Shown: positions 18,454 to 28,144 of the stretch, in pieces
Numbering within the stretch: position 1 is the stretch's first letter
How the letters are laid out: every line of letters starts with the position of its first letter
Source: Salmonirosea aquatica
Lineage (GTDB): Bacteria; Bacteroidota; Bacteroidia; Cytophagales; Spirosomataceae
Direction of reading: 5' to 3'
Assembly: GCF_009296315.1 (NCBI RefSeq)
Contig: NZ_WHLY01000002.1
Span: 1,674,001-1,738,000 of the forward strand
DNA length: 64,000 nt
Notes under the pieces: model-generated
The model's input: only the letters and a program-made list of their open reading frames with translations
What the model was told of the DNA's origin: nothing
Database searches by the model: none
Program-made: the position numbers and the translations under genes

Positions 18454-18956
18454 CCTCCTACCTACCCCAGATAACCGCTAAATCCAGCTTCACACGGAGT
18501 TCCGGCATCCGTGCCGCTGCCATTTGTATAGGGCTTTTGACTAGTATGGGTCAGGTAAGCTTAGCACAGGTTGGCAACCAGCGGCCCATCCAGTCTCTAT
18601 ACGATCGCGAAACGATTTACATGCTGGGCCCCACGCGCTATGTGCGTAACAATGTAGTGTATGCGGGAGCTGCCAACCTACGGCGGGAATTTTCGGTTTC
18701 CCCAGCGGGTATGGACCTCTACATCCGCTCCCGTCGCAATCGTAACATCGCCTTGGTTGTATCTCTGGTAGGCTCGGCGGGTTCCATTTATTCGCTCGCT
18801 ACGGGGAATAGGGAGGCTTTCCGAACATTCTTTTGGGTGTCGCTTGGCACCGGTGTGGTGTCGACGGCCCTGGGTACCCGAGCCAACACCCAGTTGAATC
18901 AGGCTGTTTGGCTGCGCAACCGGGATGCCTTAATCCTGGTGGAAAATCAGCAATAA
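18450..18956 (+). CDS. Hypothetical exported membrane protein
   Basis: A 168-residue product if read from the TTG at 18450, which overlaps the dgkA stop (TTGA). An N-terminal hydrophobic stretch (AAAICIGLLTSMGQVSLAQ) looks like a signal peptide after about 20 residues. Two further hydrophobic segments near the end (NIALVVSLVGSAGSIYSLA and TFFWVSLGTGVVSTALG) may cross a membrane. I do not recognise a family. No ATG start lies before the signal peptide. Tight overlap suggests co-translation with dgkA. Confidence 0.5.
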   Translation: MTSYLPQITAKSSFTRSSGIRAAAICIGLLTSMGQVSLAQVGNQRPIQSLYDRETIYMLGPTRYVRNNVVYAGAANLRREFSVSPAGMDLYIRSRRNRNIALVVSLVGSAGSIYSLATGNREAFRTFFWVSLGTGVVSTALGTRANTQLNQAVWLRNRDALILVENQQ

Positions 18957-18985
18957 AAAAGCCTGACTCCGTGGGGAATCAGGCT
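18954..18985 (-). terminator. Terminator of the DUF2911 gene
   Basis: On the minus strand a 7-bp stem AGCCTGA / TCAGGCT with a 12-nt loop is followed by six T (complement of AAAAAA at 18955-18960). It lies 22 bp past the DUF2911 stop. Confidence 0.8.
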
Positions 18986-19006
18986 AAACAAGTAGGAAAA
19001 GACTGC

Positions 19007-19537
19007 TTATTTCTGGTAGGTGATGGGTACCTCAAAGCCCATTTTGTCCCACTGGAAGCTCAGCTTGTTGTCATTTTTTACGTCGAACATCAGTTTTTCA
19101 GCTGAGGTATCGTACATTTTGGTCGGTACGGTCACTTCGGCCACGTTTTTATCCTTCACTTTATCGTAGCCGAAAGCGCCCCACTGCTTCAGTTCGGGGT
19201 TCAGGATCACGGTCCACTCTTTCTCTCCGGGAATGCTGTACAGCGAGTAGGTACCTGCTTTGACGGGCTTGCCGCCAAACATAGCGTCTTTCTTGAAGGT
19301 AATTTCGGTAGCCTCATTGGCACCCGTACGCCACACTTTTCCGTAAGGTTCAAGGCTGCCGCTGCCTTCCTTACCGAAAATAACCCGTCCCCGCTTGGAG
19401 GGTTGTCCATACGCTACACTTACATTGGTACCTTCGGCAGTCATTTTGGGGCTGGGTTTCTGGGCATACACCTCCGAGACGCCCACCGTAGCGACGGTGA
19501 TCAGTGCCAGAGCAAATAATAAGATGGTCTTTTTCAT
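19007..19537 (-). CDS. DUF2911 domain protein, exported
   Basis: A 176-residue protein with signal peptide MKKTILLFALALITVATVGVSEVYA. The mature part is a DUF2911 domain: VAYGQPSKRGRVIFG, PYGKVWRTGANEATEITF, GTYSLYSIPGEKEWTVILN and LSFQWDKMGFEVPI. The family is very common in Bacteroidota and its function is unknown. It is a single gene with its own terminator. Confidence 0.88.
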   Translation of the reverse strand: MKKTILLFALALITVATVGVSEVYAQKPSPKMTAEGTNVSVAYGQPSKRGRVIFGKEGSGSLEPYGKVWRTGANEATEITFKKDAMFGGKPVKAGTYSLYSIPGEKEWTVILNPELKQWGAFGYDKVKDKNVAEVTVPTKMYDTSAEKLMFDVKNDNKLSFQWDKMGFEVPITYQK

Positions 19538-19859
19538 GTTCTTTTTTGGCTTGTATAGTTGATTGCTTTTTTTGTCAAACGCATTTCGGTCCTAAAAAGT
19601 TATAAAGGTGTGCAACAAATCAAACGCTTACCTTCCTGCCCTATCCTGTTTTCTTATTTCTATACCACTTATTTCCGCATCCAGTACCAGGCATTTTGCG
19701 ATAGCTTCTTAGCGATCCAGGCTTCCGCACTTTTCCGGTATGCAAAAGGCAGGTAAAGTAGGGCCAGGTTTTACTTTTTAAGAGAATCGGTTACTGGCGC
19801 AAGAAAATGCCTTTTCCCGGTAGCCTTCAGCAATCCATAACCTAGCCCCTACCCTTCTC
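19538..19859. other. Intergenic region between divergent genes
   Basis: This 322-bp spacer must hold promoters for the DUF2911 gene (minus) and the PIG-L deacetylase gene (plus). I see no RNA gene, repeat or convincing consensus promoter in it. Confidence 0.5.
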
Positions 19860-20756
19860 ATGTACCTGACGTACCACCGCCTGGCTGTATTCTCGATACT
19901 TTTTCTGGGAATCGCTACCCTGCTACCAGCCGTAGCGCAAAGTGACCCATCGAAAATACGGGTGATCATGATTGGTGCCCACCCCGACGACTGTGACCTT
20001 AAAAGCGGTGGAACCGCGGCGCTGCTGTCGTTAATGGGGTATGCCGTCAAGTTTGTGGCCGTCACCAATGGCGATGCGGGCCACCAGACTATGAAGGGTA
20101 CCGCCCTGGCCAAGCGTAGGCTGGCCGAGGCGCAGGAGGCGGGCAAGCGCTTCGGGGTGACCTACGATGTGCTGGACAACCACGACGGCGAGCTTTTGCC
20201 CACGCTGGCGGTACGCCTGCAAATCATTAAGAAAATCCGCGAGTGGAACGCCGACGTCGTCATTGCACCCCGTCCCAACGACTACCACCCCGACCATCGC
20301 TATACCGGCGTGCTGGTGCAGGATGCCGCTTATATGGTGGCGGTACCCAATGTGGCGCCCGAAACGCCTCGCTTGCAGAAAAACCCGGTCTTCCTCTACT
20401 TTCAGGACAACTTCCAGCGCCCCAACCCCTTCCGGCCCGACGTAGCCATCGACATCAGCCCGGTGTACGCCCAGAAAATCCACGCCTTGGACGCCCACCG
20501 GTCGCAGGTGTACGAGTGGCTGCCCTGGATCGGGGGCTTTCTGGACAAGGTACCTACCGACCAAGCCGAGCAGGAAAAATGGCTGGCCGAAACCCGGGCG
20601 GTGAAGATAACCCCCGAGGTACGGGCTTCGCTGGAAAAAGGGTACGGCAAAGACAAAGCCGCCCAGGTGCAGCACGCCGAGGCGTTTGAGGTATGCGAGT
20701 ACGGCGCCCGCCCCACCGACGACGATTTGAAACGAATATTCCCGATGCTGAAGTAA
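19860..20756 (+). CDS. Exported PIG-L family deacetylase (LmbE-like)
   Basis: A 298-residue zinc-dependent N-deacetylase-fold protein with a signal peptide (RLAVFSILFLGIATLLPAVAQ). Metal and catalytic motifs are MIGAHPDDCDLKSGG (AHPDD, about residue 40), NGDAGHQTMKGTALAKRRLAEAQEA, and PNDYHPDHRYTG (HPDH, about 145). It likely removes N-acetyl groups from an amino-sugar conjugate outside the cytoplasm. The residues expected for zinc (H, D in AHPDD and H in HPDH) are intact. Monocistronic. Substrate unknown. Confidence 0.85.
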   Translation: MYLTYHRLAVFSILFLGIATLLPAVAQSDPSKIRVIMIGAHPDDCDLKSGGTAALLSLMGYAVKFVAVTNGDAGHQTMKGTALAKRRLAEAQEAGKRFGVTYDVLDNHDGELLPTLAVRLQIIKKIREWNADVVIAPRPNDYHPDHRYTGVLVQDAAYMVAVPNVAPETPRLQKNPVFLYFQDNFQRPNPFRPDVAIDISPVYAQKIHALDAHRSQVYEWLPWIGGFLDKVPTDQAEQEKWLAETRAVKITPEVRASLEKGYGKDKAAQVQHAEAFEVCEYGARPTDDDLKRIFPMLK

Positions 20757-20882
20757 GCATGAAATGGCGGGCTGACCTCCGCTGTTCCCGGTCAGCTACC
20801 TTTCAAGGAATAAAGTACCCTGGTTTTGTAAAGAGCTTTTATACTTGACAAAGTACAGAACCTCATTAACCACGGGAACGCA

Positions 20883-22288
20883 ATGAACAAAGACTCCTAT
20901 GTTTTTGCCAACTTTTTTCTGGGTCTTTCCGTCGCCTGCGGCGTTTTGCAGTCCATTGTCCATTTCCTGATCGGTGCCCATATTTACACCCAATCCTCTT
21001 CGTCGAGCTGGTACCTGGTCACGAATCTGGTTTCCCTAATCGGTTTCCTGTTTTATCTACAATACTTCCACCACAAGCAGTATCAGCTGGCGTTTTCGAC
21101 GGGCTTGCTGGCCATCCTGGCCAACATCATCCTGGCGAGCATCGTCTACGCCATCATGCTGTTATTCAAAGGACTTGAAAGGTACCATCCCATCGTGGCT
21201 ATGGCAGCTTTGGGAACTAGTCTGGTCCATTCGCTTGCTCTTATTTTTTCTAAAGCCGGACAACGGTTCTGGTTAAAAATAGCGGGTATAGGGGGCGCAA
21301 TCCTGGCTCTGACTCTACTTATCATTTTCTTGTTGGCCCAATCTTCTCCTGAGGTCTGGCCAAAGCAAGCGCTGGACAAAGTCAGTCAGTGGGCTTCGTT
21401 GGCGGGTCTGCTGCTTCCGGTGCTCTATATTTTAAATTTTAGGGATGAGATCAAAAAACTGCCTTCTACGGAAAAGACGAACGCTGCGAACCAGTTTTCG
21501 GAAAGTTTCATGGGTCTATTGGGCGTACTGGCATTGGGCGCTACGCTTTTCTTTGGCTTCCGCATAGCCCTGCAAGGCTACGAGGCTACCCATGTTTCGG
21601 CGTCGGTTCGGATACTGGCCAACCAATTTGAAGCCCGGACGTATGTGAACCGCCGCGGCGAAAAGCTATCCTACCGACTAATCCGGCCCCTGTCTTATGA
21701 TTCTACCCAAAGGTACCCTCTGGTGGTGTGTCTGCACGGAGGCGCGGGCTATGGTACCGATAACATGCGGCAGATCGAGGGAATAGACCGTATGCTGGCG
21801 TCGGATTCAATCCGAAAAAAGTACCCTGCGTTTCTTTTTGTCCCCCAAATTCAGCTCGGTACCAGCTGGGGCGGGGTTCCGGGACTGATCGCGAAAGACT
21901 CTCTGGTTTTTGAAACTATGGCGGCCCTGGAAAAAGAGTTCAGTATCGACCCCACAAGAAGGTACGTCCTGGGCCATTCGCTGGGTGGCTTCGGGACGTG
22001 GTACTTCATCGGTACCCAGCCCGACCTGTTTGCGGCGGCCATGCCTTTCGCCGGGCAGGGCGATCCCGCATTGGCCAGAAACATGACGGGTGTGGCCGTG
22101 TGGGCTTTCCACGGCACGCTCGACCGCAATGTTCCGGTGAGTGGCTCGCGGGATGTGATCGGGGCCATCAAAAAGGCGGGGGTACCCCTCGGTACAGCGA
22201 ATTTCCCAACGCCGGTCACGGCATCTGGGACGAAATAGAAGGTACCCCCGGCGTCATGGACTGGCTTTTTGCTCAAAAACGCGACTAG
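20883..22288 (+). pseudogene. Membrane-anchored alpha/beta hydrolase, frameshifted before the catalytic histidine
   Basis: The N-terminal 200 residues contain about seven hydrophobic segments. A peptidase/esterase-like alpha/beta-hydrolase domain follows from about residue 255 (YRLIRPLSYDSTQRYPLVVCLHGGAG) with the nucleophile elbow YVLGHSLGGFGTW and acid loop FHGTLDRNVP. After the G run at 22178-22182 the reading frame ends in unrelated residues (GTANFPTPVTASGTK, stop at 22238). The other frame continues correctly as GGTPRYSEFPNAGHGIWDEIEG, holding the catalytic His, to 22288. One more G in the run restores a 468-residue enzyme. Similar to PHB depolymerase/phospholipase-type predicted peptidases. 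Confidence 0.82.
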
Positions 22289-22303
22289 GTACCCTACATC
22301 CTC

Positions 22304-24628
22304 TCATAGCCGCTTTACTTCAATCCAGATATCCGTATTGCGCCCCTTATCATCGCTGCACGAGATTTTCACGCGGCCCAGCGGTGGCGCCATGAACACG
22401 GCAGCGGTGGGGGCGCTTTTCTGGTAGAGCTTGTCATTGATGTACCAATATACCTCCTCCACGTTGTTGGCTGCCTGGCAACTTAGCAGAATCTGTTGCG
22501 GTTCATCGCGGCGGATGTAGTACTCGCTGCCCTCGTTGGGACTCACGATGAACGGCGCGCCGTCGCGGAACACGCGCTCACAGGCCGGATTGTGGGGCGG
22601 CTCTTTTTCGTAAGGTAGCTTTTTCAGTTCGTAGTAGGCGATCAGTTCGGGGGCGAAGTTGGGGTAGGAACGACGCACGTAGCCACTCGTCGGCAGACAG
22701 TAGGGGCAGTACGTTAATTTGGCGGCGGCATCGGTAAAAACCCATTTTCGGTGGGTACAGCGGTGGTAGGGCGACACGCCCATCAGGTGGTAATCCACAA
22801 TTTTATGGGTGCAGAATTCTACCGGAATATCTCCGCTCACGGCGCACACCAGCCGCACCGCCACGGCCTCGGGTGCCCGGTACCAGCCTTTGGGCGAGTT
22901 GTAATCCAGACTATTGAACACCGAAAAAAGCAGCGGCGTGGCCGTTTCGGCACCGCTCAGCTCAGGTACCCCCTGCCCCGAGAAGTTCCCGACCCACACG
23001 CCTACCGTGTAGCGCTTGTTATAGCCCACGCTCCACGCGTCGCGGCGGCCGTAGGAGGTACCCGTTTTCCAGGCGATGCGGGGCAGGTGGTAGGTGTTGT
23101 CGAAATTGGTGGGTAGGTCGGGGCGCGTGACCTGCGTGAGGACGTTGGTGATCAGAAAAGCCGCGCCGGGCGAAATGATGCCACTGCCAGTCGTTTTGTT
23201 TTTCTTGGATAAAACTCCGGAAGAACCAAAAGTCAGCGGACGTACCTCGCCGTTGTGCGCAAAGGCCGCGAAGAGCCGCGTGAGTTCTTCCAGGGTTACG
23301 CCGCAGCCGCCCAGAATCAGCGACAGCCCCAGGTCTTTGGCCTGCTTGCTCACGGTCTGGAATCCGGCTTTTTTGAGTTGATCCACCAGCACGGGGGTAC
23401 CTACCTCTTTCAAAATCTTCACCGCCGGAATATTCAACGAATTGGCCAGCGCAAACTCCACCGTCACCGGTCCGTTGAACCGCTGGTCGAAATTCTCCGG
23501 CTCGTAGCCGCCGAAGTTGGTAGGTACGTCGTTGAGGACGGTTTTGGGCGTAATGAGGCCTTTGTCAAAAGCCGTGGCGTACAGCAGTGGTTTCAGGGTA
23601 CTGCCCGGCGAGCGCACCGCCCGGATACCATCCACCTGTCCGCCGTCGTAGGGATTGGTAAAATCCGCCGATCCGACGTAGGCTTCGACGGCCATGGTTT
23701 CGTTATTGATCACCAGCACTGCCGCGTTGTGGATATTCTGACCGCGTAGCCGGTTGATGTAGTTTTTGACCAGGTCTTCCGTTTGTCGCTGTTTTTGCCG
23801 ATTAATGGCCGTGTGAATGGTGGGTTGGTCGGGATACTCCTTTTTCAGGCGCAGCGCCAGGTGCGGTATTTCATGGGGTGCGGCGCGGCGACGTACCTCC
23901 AGCGGTTCGCGCAGGGCATCCTGAATGGTGCTTTTTTCAAACAAATTTTCCTTCTCAAAACGGTGTAGCCACGCGTTGCGGGCATTCAGCAGGGTTGCCG
24001 TGCGGGTGTCGGGCCGCAGGCTCGACGGCCGGTTAGGCACGATGGCCAGCGCGGTGATTTCGGCCAGGCTCAGCAGTTGGGGCGGCTTGCCGAAGTACAG
24101 CAGCGAAGCAGCTTTGATACCCTCGATGTTGCCGCCGTAGGGTACCAGGTTGAGGTACAGTTGCAGGATTTCGGTTTTGGAATAATGCAATTCGAGTTGG
24201 AAGGCCCGCAGAATTTCCACGAATTTGCTACCATAGCTGCGCTCGCGCGGTTCCAGCAGCCGCACGACCTGCATGGTGATCGTCGATGCGCCGGAGGTAC
24301 GCCTACCCGTGAGCAGGTTGCGCAAAGCGGCCCGTCCCAGCGCCAGCGGGTTTACGCCCAGATGCCAGGCAAAAAAACGATCTTCCTTGTGAATGAGGGT
24401 TTTGCGAAGCAGCGGCGTAATTTCAGACACTTCGGTTTGCAGCCGCCACTTGTCGTCTTTACTCAAAAAAGCGTGCAGGACGGTACCATCCGCGGACTGG
24501 ATTTGGGTGGAATAAGGTACCCTGGGACGGAAAGGAAAAGTAAAATCCAGGAACAGTCCTGTGAAGAGTAAAAATCCGAGTAGCCAAAACCAGCGGGTTT
24601 GGATGAAGATTTTGAGGTGTTTGAACAA
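22304..24628 (-). CDS. pbpC: Penicillin-binding protein 1C
   Basis: A 774-residue bifunctional class A PBP for peptidoglycan synthesis. One N-terminal membrane helix (FWLLGFLLFTGLFLDF) is followed by the GT51 transglycosylase domain with HKEDRFFAWHLGVNP, GASTITMQVVRLLEPR and LYLNLVPYGGNIEGIKAA. The transpeptidase domain has SPGSTLKPL (STLK), SLN and WKTGTSYGRRDAW (KTG). The last 90 residues (FIVSPNEGSEYYIRRD to the end) form the PBP1C-specific C-terminal domain. Start is TTG at 24628; no upstream ATG is in frame. Divergent from glpK. Confidence 0.93.
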   Translation of the reverse strand: MFKHLKIFIQTRWFWLLGFLLFTGLFLDFTFPFRPRVPYSTQIQSADGTVLHAFLSKDDKWRLQTEVSEITPLLRKTLIHKEDRFFAWHLGVNPLALGRAALRNLLTGRRTSGASTITMQVVRLLEPRERSYGSKFVEILRAFQLELHYSKTEILQLYLNLVPYGGNIEGIKAASLLYFGKPPQLLSLAEITALAIVPNRPSSLRPDTRTATLLNARNAWLHRFEKENLFEKSTIQDALREPLEVRRRAAPHEIPHLALRLKKEYPDQPTIHTAINRQKQRQTEDLVKNYINRLRGQNIHNAAVLVINNETMAVEAYVGSADFTNPYDGGQVDGIRAVRSPGSTLKPLLYATAFDKGLITPKTVLNDVPTNFGGYEPENFDQRFNGPVTVEFALANSLNIPAVKILKEVGTPVLVDQLKKAGFQTVSKQAKDLGLSLILGGCGVTLEELTRLFAAFAHNGEVRPLTFGSSGVLSKKNKTTGSGIISPGAAFLITNVLTQVTRPDLPTNFDNTYHLPRIAWKTGTSYGRRDAWSVGYNKRYTVGVWVGNFSGQGVPELSGAETATPLLFSVFNSLDYNSPKGWYRAPEAVAVRLVCAVSGDIPVEFCTHKIVDYHLMGVSPYHRCTHRKWVFTDAAAKLTYCPYCLPTSGYVRRSYPNFAPELIAYYELKKLPYEKEPPHNPACERVFRDGAPFIVSPNEGSEYYIRRDEPQQILLSCQAANNVEEVYWYINDKLYQKSAPTAAVFMAPPLGRVKISCSDDKGRNTDIWIEVKRL

Positions 24629-24898
24629 AACTCTTTTGAGATTACGCCAGGAGCGTGTTATAAATGCGAATCTTAACAGTTCGCGACTGTTTGTGCCAGC
24701 TACAAATGCAAACCAGACCTTTCATTGAATTCTTAGCCAATCAGTATTTTGGGAATCTCCTGTACTTTTTCCATCGCCGACTCTTCAAATGGTTCTTTCA
24801 AAGATAAGTAAAAAGCATCATATCGAAGGGCGCTCACTACTTTCACCAACGACCGGAATAATCTCATAATTCATATCTCCTAACTCATAGCTGAATTC

Positions 24899-26413
24899 AT
24901 GTCCAAATACGTCGCCGCCATTGATCAGGGTACCACCAGCACCCGTTGTATTTTATTCGACCGCCAGGGGAACATCGTTTCGGTGGGCCAGAAAGAGCAC
25001 GAACAGATTTACCCCAAACCCGGCTGGGTGGAACACAATCCCGACGAGATTTGGAAAAATACGCTGGAAGTGATTGCCCTGGCCCGCATCAAGGCCTCCA
25101 TTACTGCCGCCGATGTGGCGGCCATTGGCATTACCAATCAACGCGAAACGACAGTGGTCTGGAATCGCCGTACCGGCAAACCCTACCATAACGCGCTGGT
25201 GTGGCAGGATACCCGTACGGGCGAGCTAATGGCACGGTTTGAACGAGAAGGCGGCATCGACCGATTCCGCGCCACGACCGGCCTGCCGCTGGCTACCTAT
25301 TTCAGTGGATTGAAGTTGAAATGGCTCCTTGACCACGTGGACGGCCTACGGGCCGACGCCGAAAAAGGGGACGCGCTATTCGGCAATATGGATACGTACC
25401 TGATCTGGAATCTGACGGGCGGCGCAAGGAGCAGCGGCTCCCGAGGCGGTATCCACGTCACGGACGTGACCAACGCCAGCCGTACCCAACTCATGAACCT
25501 GCGCACGCTGCAATGGGACGAGAGCATGCTAAATGCCTTTGACATACCCCGAGCCATGCTTCCAGCTATCAAAAGCAGCAGTGAGGTATATGGTCACGTA
25601 CAATCGGACGCCCTGCCGGGGGTACCCATCGCCGGAGCCCTGGGCGACCAGCACGCCGCGCTCGTCGGGCAGGCGTGCTTTGAGCCGGGCATGGCCAAGA
25701 ACACCTACGGTACAGGCTGTTTTCTGGTGATGAATACAGGCGACGAATTGCAACTTTCCGAAAAAGGCCTACTGACGACGATTGCCTACAAATTCGGCGA
25801 TCAGCCCGTGCAGTACGCGCTGGAAGGCAGCATCGCCATTGCCGGGGCGTTGGTGCAATGGGTACGGGATAATCTGGGATTAATCGAAAAGAGCAGCGAT
25901 ATTGAAAAACTGGCGCAGAGCGTCGAGGACAACGGGGGCACCTACTTCGTGCCGGCTTTCTCGGGTTTGTACGCGCCCTATTGGCGCAACGATGCGCGCG
26001 GCGTGATCGCCGGATTGACCCGCTACGTGACCAAGGGACATATTGCCCGCGCAGTGCTGGAAGCTACGGCTTATCAAACCGTCGATGTGGTAAATGCCAT
26101 GCAGCAGGATTCGGGCATCGAGTTGAAATCGCTGCGGGTGGATGGCGGGATGGTAGCCAACCAAATGTTGATGCAGTTTCAGTCCGACATGCTGGACGCT
26201 CAGGTGGTAGCGCCCGCCGTGGCCGAAACCACCGCGCTGGGCGCAGCCTACGCCGCCGGACTGGCCGTGGGATACTGGAAAGATCTGGATGACCTGCGCA
26301 AGAACTGGGCCGTAGCCCAGACCTGGAATCCTGCTATGCAGCAGGAAGACCGCACCCGACTCTACAAAGGCTGGCAGAAGGCGGTTACGAAGTCGTTTGG
26401 CTGGGAGGAGTAG
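24899..26413 (+). CDS. glpK: Glycerol kinase
   Basis: ATP-dependent phosphorylation of glycerol to sn-glycerol 3-phosphate. The 504-residue length is normal. FGGY-kinase landmarks are [46 protein letters not shown] (read in part), [27 protein letters not shown] and [18 protein letters not shown]. No glycerol facilitator or glycerol-3-phosphate dehydrogenase gene is adjacent, so it is a stand-alone unit. Confidence 0.96.
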   Translation: MSKYVAAIDQGTTSTRCILFDRQGNIVSVGQKEHEQIYPKPGWVEHNPDEIWKNTLEVIALARIKASITAADVAAIGITNQRETTVVWNRRTGKPYHNALVWQDTRTGELMARFEREGGIDRFRATTGLPLATYFSGLKLKWLLDHVDGLRADAEKGDALFGNMDTYLIWNLTGGARSSGSRGGIHVTDVTNASRTQLMNLRTLQWDESMLNAFDIPRAMLPAIKSSSEVYGHVQSDALPGVPIAGALGDQHAALVGQACFEPGMAKNTYGTGCFLVMNTGDELQLSEKGLLTTIAYKFGDQPVQYALEGSIAIAGALVQWVRDNLGLIEKSSDIEKLAQSVEDNGGTYFVPAFSGLYAPYWRNDARGVIAGLTRYVTKGHIARAVLEATAYQTVDVVNAMQQDSGIELKSLRVDGGMVANQMLMQFQSDMLDAQVVAPAVAETTALGAAYAAGLAVGYWKDLDDLRKNWAVAQTWNPAMQQEDRTRLYKGWQKAVTKSFGWEE

Positions 26414-26517
26414 CCTTTTTTGAGGGTACCCTGCGAGTACGATTCTTGTGAGGTACCTTTCATAAAGCAGGGTGGAAACACCCAACTCCACTAAACTTCA
26501 CTCAACAACCAGAACTA

Positions 26518-27126
26518 TCAAAAATTCGCCGGCAATCCGTACGCCACGCTGACCCCTACCACGCCATCGCCGCGCTTGAAAGTAGTGACCAGGCTGGCCG
26601 TAATGTCAAGGTACCTCCCGCCCGGAAGCGGAAGGGTGTACCCTACACCCGGTTCAAAGCGTAGCGAGGTGCGCATGGTTTTGCTGGCCGCAATATCAAG
26701 GCCCAGATTCAGGTCGGTGTGCAGGCCTTCCAAAACCGGGGGTAGGTACAGGCGCGGCCCGACCGTAACGGGCAGGCTGAACCCGTGGGTTTCGGTGGGG
26801 TACCCCACCACGCCCCCGTACATGGGTGTGTTGAATCCCCAGCCCGTAGCATAGTTATAGCCGTAGGTCAAATGCGTGAACCCCAGGTTGTAAGAATACG
26901 TCGAAATTCGGTAGTATTCGGCCCCCACCTTCGCGGTCAGGGCCAGGTTCTGCCTGATGGGATACTGTAGCCGGGCGTTCAGCCCCGCGCCGAAGCCCAG
27001 CCCATTGTATTTGCCCACGCCGTGCAATACATCGGCGGCGGAATATAGGATCGTTTTATCGGTCTGGGCGAATGTAGCAGCCATCGTAGCCGTACTGAGC
27101 AGAAGAATCGTGAGTAGCTTTTTCAT
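26518..27126 (-). CDS. Outer-membrane protein, exported
   Basis: A 202-residue protein starting at the ATG 27126, which opens a signal peptide (MKKLLTILLLSTATMAATFAQ); an upstream in-frame start adds 16 residues before it and is unlikely. The mature part alternates glycine/aromatic strands, such as YNGLGFGAGLNARLQYP and LTAKVGAEYYRISTYSYNLGF, and ends in VAYGLPANF with terminal phenylalanine, the usual barrel signature. Family not recognised. Confidence 0.6.
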   Translation of the reverse strand: MKKLLTILLLSTATMAATFAQTDKTILYSAADVLHGVGKYNGLGFGAGLNARLQYPIRQNLALTAKVGAEYYRISTYSYNLGFTHLTYGYNYATGWGFNTPMYGGVVGYPTETHGFSLPVTVGPRLYLPPVLEGLHTDLNLGLDIAASKTMRTSLRFEPGVGYTLPLPGGRYLDITASLVTTFKRGDGVVGVSVAYGLPANF

Positions 27127-27504
27127 ACGTGCAGATGTTTGGTGAATTGACGTCTGCAAAGTTGCAGGCCCCACTACTCAGGGTCAATACTACATTTGTA
27201 TGATATTTGGGGAGAGGAAGCATTTTCTCAGGTACCTACTGACACGGGTTGAAAAGCGGGTGGTACCCCCATTGAGACGCGCTTGGCAGTGAAGGCCTTT
27301 TTCTTGAAAAATAGCCCTACTCCGTGCAACATCCCGCATCGGATGGCAGTCTCTTATTCAGAACGTTCAAGACCTAAACCTTCCGTGAAGTTATTCCAGA
27401 CGACTTTAACATTTCGTTAACATTCTTTCACAAGTCATTAACGAAAGCTCAGAATGACAATAGTTAGATTTGTTAAAATCAATTGGTTATAAAAAAAAGT
27501 AAAC
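27127..27504. other. AT-rich intergenic region with an inverted repeat and a -7-like box
   Basis: The 378-bp spacer separates divergent genes. TTTCGTTAA at 27412-27420 pairs with TTAACGAAA at 27438-27446 (9-bp perfect arms, 17-bp spacer), overlapping two direct copies of TTAACATT. A TAGATTTG box at 27465-27472 matches the Bacteroidota -7 consensus, 33 bp before the next gene, but no -33 box is evident. The repeat is placed where an operator would be. Confidence 0.4.
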
Positions 27505-28077
27505 ATGATGAAAACCGTACATTCCTATACTTTTTGCCTGACGCTCGTTGTTTGCGCCGCCTGGAAAACTGACCTGCCAGCAGATACCACATCTACCTCC
27601 TACCACCTAACAAAGGCGACCGCAAATCGTATTGATTTTTCTGGTGAATGGAAACTGAATGAGTCGGAAAGTAAACGTGATGGAAATTTTCCTATTTGCA
27701 TTTTAGGAGAGCAAGATCATATACGTTCCAAAACAATGAAAATAGCCGAGCAGGCCGGTTTTCTAACACTAGACGTAACAAGCCCGTCGATTGACGGCGA
27801 GCTAGTGCCGAGAAAAGAGAAACTGGCCTTTGACGGTAAAGAAAGAGAGGCTCTCGTGGTCGGAAGCCCAAGGGAGGAATCTACCGCAAGGTGGTCGGAT
27901 GATGGTCAAACGATGACTGTCAGTTCAGCCAGATTCCTTGATGATTACAGTGAGAAAGCAGTTATTAAAGTAACGGAGATTTGGAAGTTGATCAATGATG
28001 GGAAATCTATTGCTATCTCTGTCCAGGTAGATCGCTCTGGTTGGGACACCATGAAGCTCGTTTACAATAGGCAATAA
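27505..28077 (+). CDS. Hypothetical exported protein, lipocalin-like layout
   Basis: A 190-residue product with an N-terminal hydrophobic segment (SYTFCLTLVVCAAW). From residue 50 it reads FSGEWKLNESESKRDG, the opening seen in many small exported Bacteroidota and Acidobacteriota proteins of unknown function. Later strands include ARWSDDGQTMTVSSAR and TEIWKLINDGKSIAI, suggesting a beta-barrel. Base composition is more AT-rich than the neighbours, suggesting acquisition. The second codon is also ATG and could be the start. Function unknown. Confidence 0.55.
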   Translation: MMKTVHSYTFCLTLVVCAAWKTDLPADTTSTSYHLTKATANRIDFSGEWKLNESESKRDGNFPICILGEQDHIRSKTMKIAEQAGFLTLDVTSPSIDGELVPRKEKLAFDGKEREALVVGSPREESTARWSDDGQTMTVSSARFLDDYSEKAVIKVTEIWKLINDGKSIAISVQVDRSGWDTMKLVYNRQ

Positions 28078-28144
28078 TCTGTGGATTACCGCTTCTAAGG
28101 CATGAAAAAAAGGATACCCGTAATAAAGTCAAACACCTTTCTTT

